Shown: piece after piece, positions 63,863-64,000 of the stretch | Layout of the letters: every line of letters starts with the position of its first letter | Position numbering within the stretch: the first letter of the stretch is position 1 | NCBI RefSeq assembly: GCF_003094615.1 | Contig: NZ_QDKO01000009.1 | Span: 434,001 to 498,000, forward strand | Source: Caulobacter radicis | GTDB lineage: Bacteria > Pseudomonadota > Alphaproteobacteria > Caulobacterales > Caulobacteraceae | DNA length: 64,000 bases | Direction of reading: 5' to 3' | Made by a program: the position numbers and the translations under genes | Notes under the pieces: model-generated | Databases searched by the model: none | Seen by the model: the letters and a program-made list of their open reading frames with translations, nothing else | Told to the model about the DNA's origin: nothing

Positions 63863-64000
63863 GGACGCTGGCGGCCGCGGCGCTCGTTCTCGTCGCGGCG
63901 GCCCCGGCCATGGCGGCCGAGCGTCCCGCGATCAAGGTCAACCGCTGGCAGGAGGACCGGCCGGATACGTCGCTGACCCTGGGCCTCACCCTGCGCGAGC
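63859..64000 (+). CDS. exported protein, N-terminal fragment (runs off the window)
   Basis: An ATG overlapping the DoxX stop by 4 bases opens a frame with a signal peptide (MRTLAAAALVLVAAAPAMAA) followed by ERPAIKVNRWQEDRPDTSLT. The NRWQED segment recalls the N-terminus of outer-membrane proteins of the alginate-export (AlgE-like) family, but only 47 residues are visible. It is the fifth gene of the operon and probably encodes an outer-membrane or periplasmic partner. Confidence 0.75.
   Translation, partial: MRTLAAAALVLVAAAPAMAAERPAIKVNRWQEDRPDTSLTLGLTLRE

Overview
The window looks like a chromosomal segment of a Caulobacter-type alphaproteobacterium. The evidence is very high G+C with G/C-ending codons, five large TonB-dependent receptor (TBDR) genes in 64 kb, a katG/oxyR pair, an EAL-protein gene, recA and alaS lying together, and an SOS box of the alphaproteobacterial GTTC-N7-GTTC type before recA. 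No rRNA, tRNA, CRISPR array, insertion sequence or phage gene was recognised.

Layout. 1-4.2 kb: uvrB (cut by the window edge) behind two tandem, paralogous, exported helical-repeat proteins. 4.2-7.6 kb: a Het-C/CinY-like exported protein, a DUF1810 gene coupled to a LysR regulator, and a divergent short-chain dehydrogenase. 7.6-11.1 kb: a PadR regulator with an array of palindromes before it, its HAAS-type membrane partner, and an exported DUF885 zinc peptidase. 11.3-14.5 kb: TBDR 1, a pair of inverted interspersed repeats and a small membrane protein. 14.5-25.4 kb is a stress-defence stretch: katG, oxyR, a Fur/Irr-like regulator, two FixJ-type response regulators, an exported cupin, a PAS histidine kinase, an AraC regulator, dps, and a fusion of a cyclic-nucleotide-binding domain to a thioredoxin-reductase-like flavoprotein.

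25.4-41.1 kb is an outer-membrane uptake zone. It holds an STN-type TBDR 2 and a UBP zinc-finger protein. It also holds an apparent operon for a Tat-exported FAD amine oxidase, an exported cytochrome c and an exported RidA-like imine deaminase. A divergent pair, TBDR 3 and TBDR 4, shares a long regulatory region with a 10+9+10 operator-like palindrome. TBDR 4 leads into an exported amidohydrolase and a secreted propeller-like protein. 41.2-47.8 kb is a FecI sigma factor, FecR anti-sigma, STN-type TBDR 5 and a Tat-exported PhoD phosphatase, which together suggest substrate-sensed uptake of phosphorylated compounds.

47.8-57.2 kb: a GAF-PAS-PAS hybrid histidine kinase, an EAL phosphodiesterase, recA, an orphan membrane protein and alaS. 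57.2-64 kb: an orphan gene of different composition, a membrane-anchored serine hydrolase, an exported alpha/beta hydrolase, and a tightly packed operon of isochorismatase-like hydrolase, XapX protein, YtcJ-like amidohydrolase with a Cys/His-rich tail, DoxX protein and the start of another exported protein.

The most interesting candidates for something little described are the all-periplasmic amine oxidase/cytochrome c/RidA module, the sigma-controlled TBDR-PhoD locus, the cNMP-flavoprotein fusion that lacks the redox CxxC, and several well-defined operator-like palindromes: two OxyR-type tetrameric sites, the PadR array, and the operator between two TBDR genes.
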